A DNA stretch of 21,833 nucleotides, taken from contig RPFO01002139.1 of NCBI GenBank assembly GCA_009746045.1, positions 1-21,833 of the forward strand, given 5' to 3'. Below the pieces are notes generated by a model that was not told where the DNA came from, did no database searches, and worked only from the letters and a program-made list of their open reading frames with translations. Positions 21,702-21,833 of this stretch are shown here, one piece after another; positions within the stretch are counted from its first letter, which is position 1, and every line of letters starts with the position of its first letter. The translations under genes were made by a program, and so were the position numbers. This DNA is from Mesostigma viride (taxonomy: Eukaryota; Streptophyta; Mesostigmatophyceae; Mesostigmatales; Mesostigmataceae).

Positions 21702-21833
21702 ATGCCCGGTCAGCGCATGCCTGCTACGAGACGGAAGTCCGGTCGAGGAAGCCGCGGATCTACTTGGACTCCTGTTCGACCACGCAGCCGCACGCGTCCG
21801 TCGTCGACGTCCTCGCCGACGTCGCCAAACGCG
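21702..21833 (+). CDS. Start of a NifS/cysteine desulfurase-like gene (partial, probably frameshifted)
   Basis: The last 80 bases encode RIYLDSCSTTQPHASVVDVL followed by ADVAKR to the window edge, with nearly every third position G or C. This resembles the N-terminus of NifS/IscS-type PLP enzymes ('iYLDnaATTpphpeVv-am'), which take sulfur from cysteine for iron-sulfur clusters. The frame has no start codon after the TAG at 21698-21700. ATGs at 21702 and 21717 are in the frame one base off, so, as in four nearby genes, one base seems to be missing (between about 21725 and 21755). NifS-like proteins are known from some other nucleocytoplasmic viruses. With under 30 informative residues, this is tentative. 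Confidence 0.45.
   Translation, partial: MPGQRMPATRRKSGRGSRGSTWTPVRPRSRTRPSSTSSPTSPNA

Noticed and set aside
1-21833. tRNA genes
   Set aside because: No cloverleaf or T-loop consensus was seen on either strand by eye. A short ttcgaat-type string near 6900 lacks paired arms.

Overview
The window looks like part of a G+C-rich large eukaryotic DNA virus (nucleocytoplasmic large DNA virus, Nucleocytoviricota), probably one infecting an alga or other protist. The evidence is the gene content. There is a VLTF2-type late transcription factor with the CWWC/CFCSFSC zinc cluster (18881-19681, minus) and a probable viral ssDNA-binding protein with an acidic tail (15360-16079, minus). A KilA-N protein (3697-4341, minus), two BRO/antirepressor-like paralogs (2480-3424 plus; 13395-14273 minus) and an HNH-type nuclease (16306-16947, minus) also fit. 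Genes are densely packed on both strands with short spacers, have no visible introns or Shine-Dalgarno pattern, and often carry AATAAA signals in the spacers. I cannot name the virus or its family.

Layout. Positions 1-2300: the 3' end of an unknown gene, then a minus-strand run of small hydrophobic proteins (64, 96, 104 and 64 aa) interrupted by a very basic protein. Positions 2480-5900: a BRO-like protein, a KilA-N protein and two unknown proteins. Positions 5900-7860: a gene-poor region dominated by a roughly 765-bp imperfect palindrome (5995-6759) and a further half copy (7455-7657), with a RING-like zinc-finger gene between them. Positions 7862-9170: small charged proteins, two of which are joined in one frame by a single TAG. 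Positions 9367-11542: two tandem paralogs with a LamG/concanavalin-like module, probably virion surface proteins. Positions 11643-13206: an unknown gene and a Rieske-type oxygenase. Positions 13395-15165: the second BRO-like gene, a partial duplicate of it, and a basic protein. Positions 15360-19681: the SSB-like, HNH and VLTF2-like genes and two unknowns. Positions 19766-21833: a membrane-anchored unknown, a small protein overlapping it by one base, a protein with an internal duplication, and the beginning of a NifS/cysteine desulfurase-like gene cut by the window edge.

Five genes (LamG paralog 2, Rieske, 19766-20571, 21084-21700 and the NifS-like start), and possibly a sixth (2068-2262), are each broken in the same way: one base appears to be missing, so the second half is in the -1 frame. 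The uniform direction and G/C-rich sites suggest systematic deletion errors in the assembly, although real decay or -1 frameshifting is possible.

Functionally, the window combines late transcription (VLTF2-like), genome handling (SSB-like, HNH), DNA-binding regulators (BRO, KilA-N), probable virion proteins (LamG pair, membrane proteins) and iron-sulfur related metabolism (Rieske oxygenase, possible cysteine desulfurase). No tRNA, rRNA or CRISPR array was seen.
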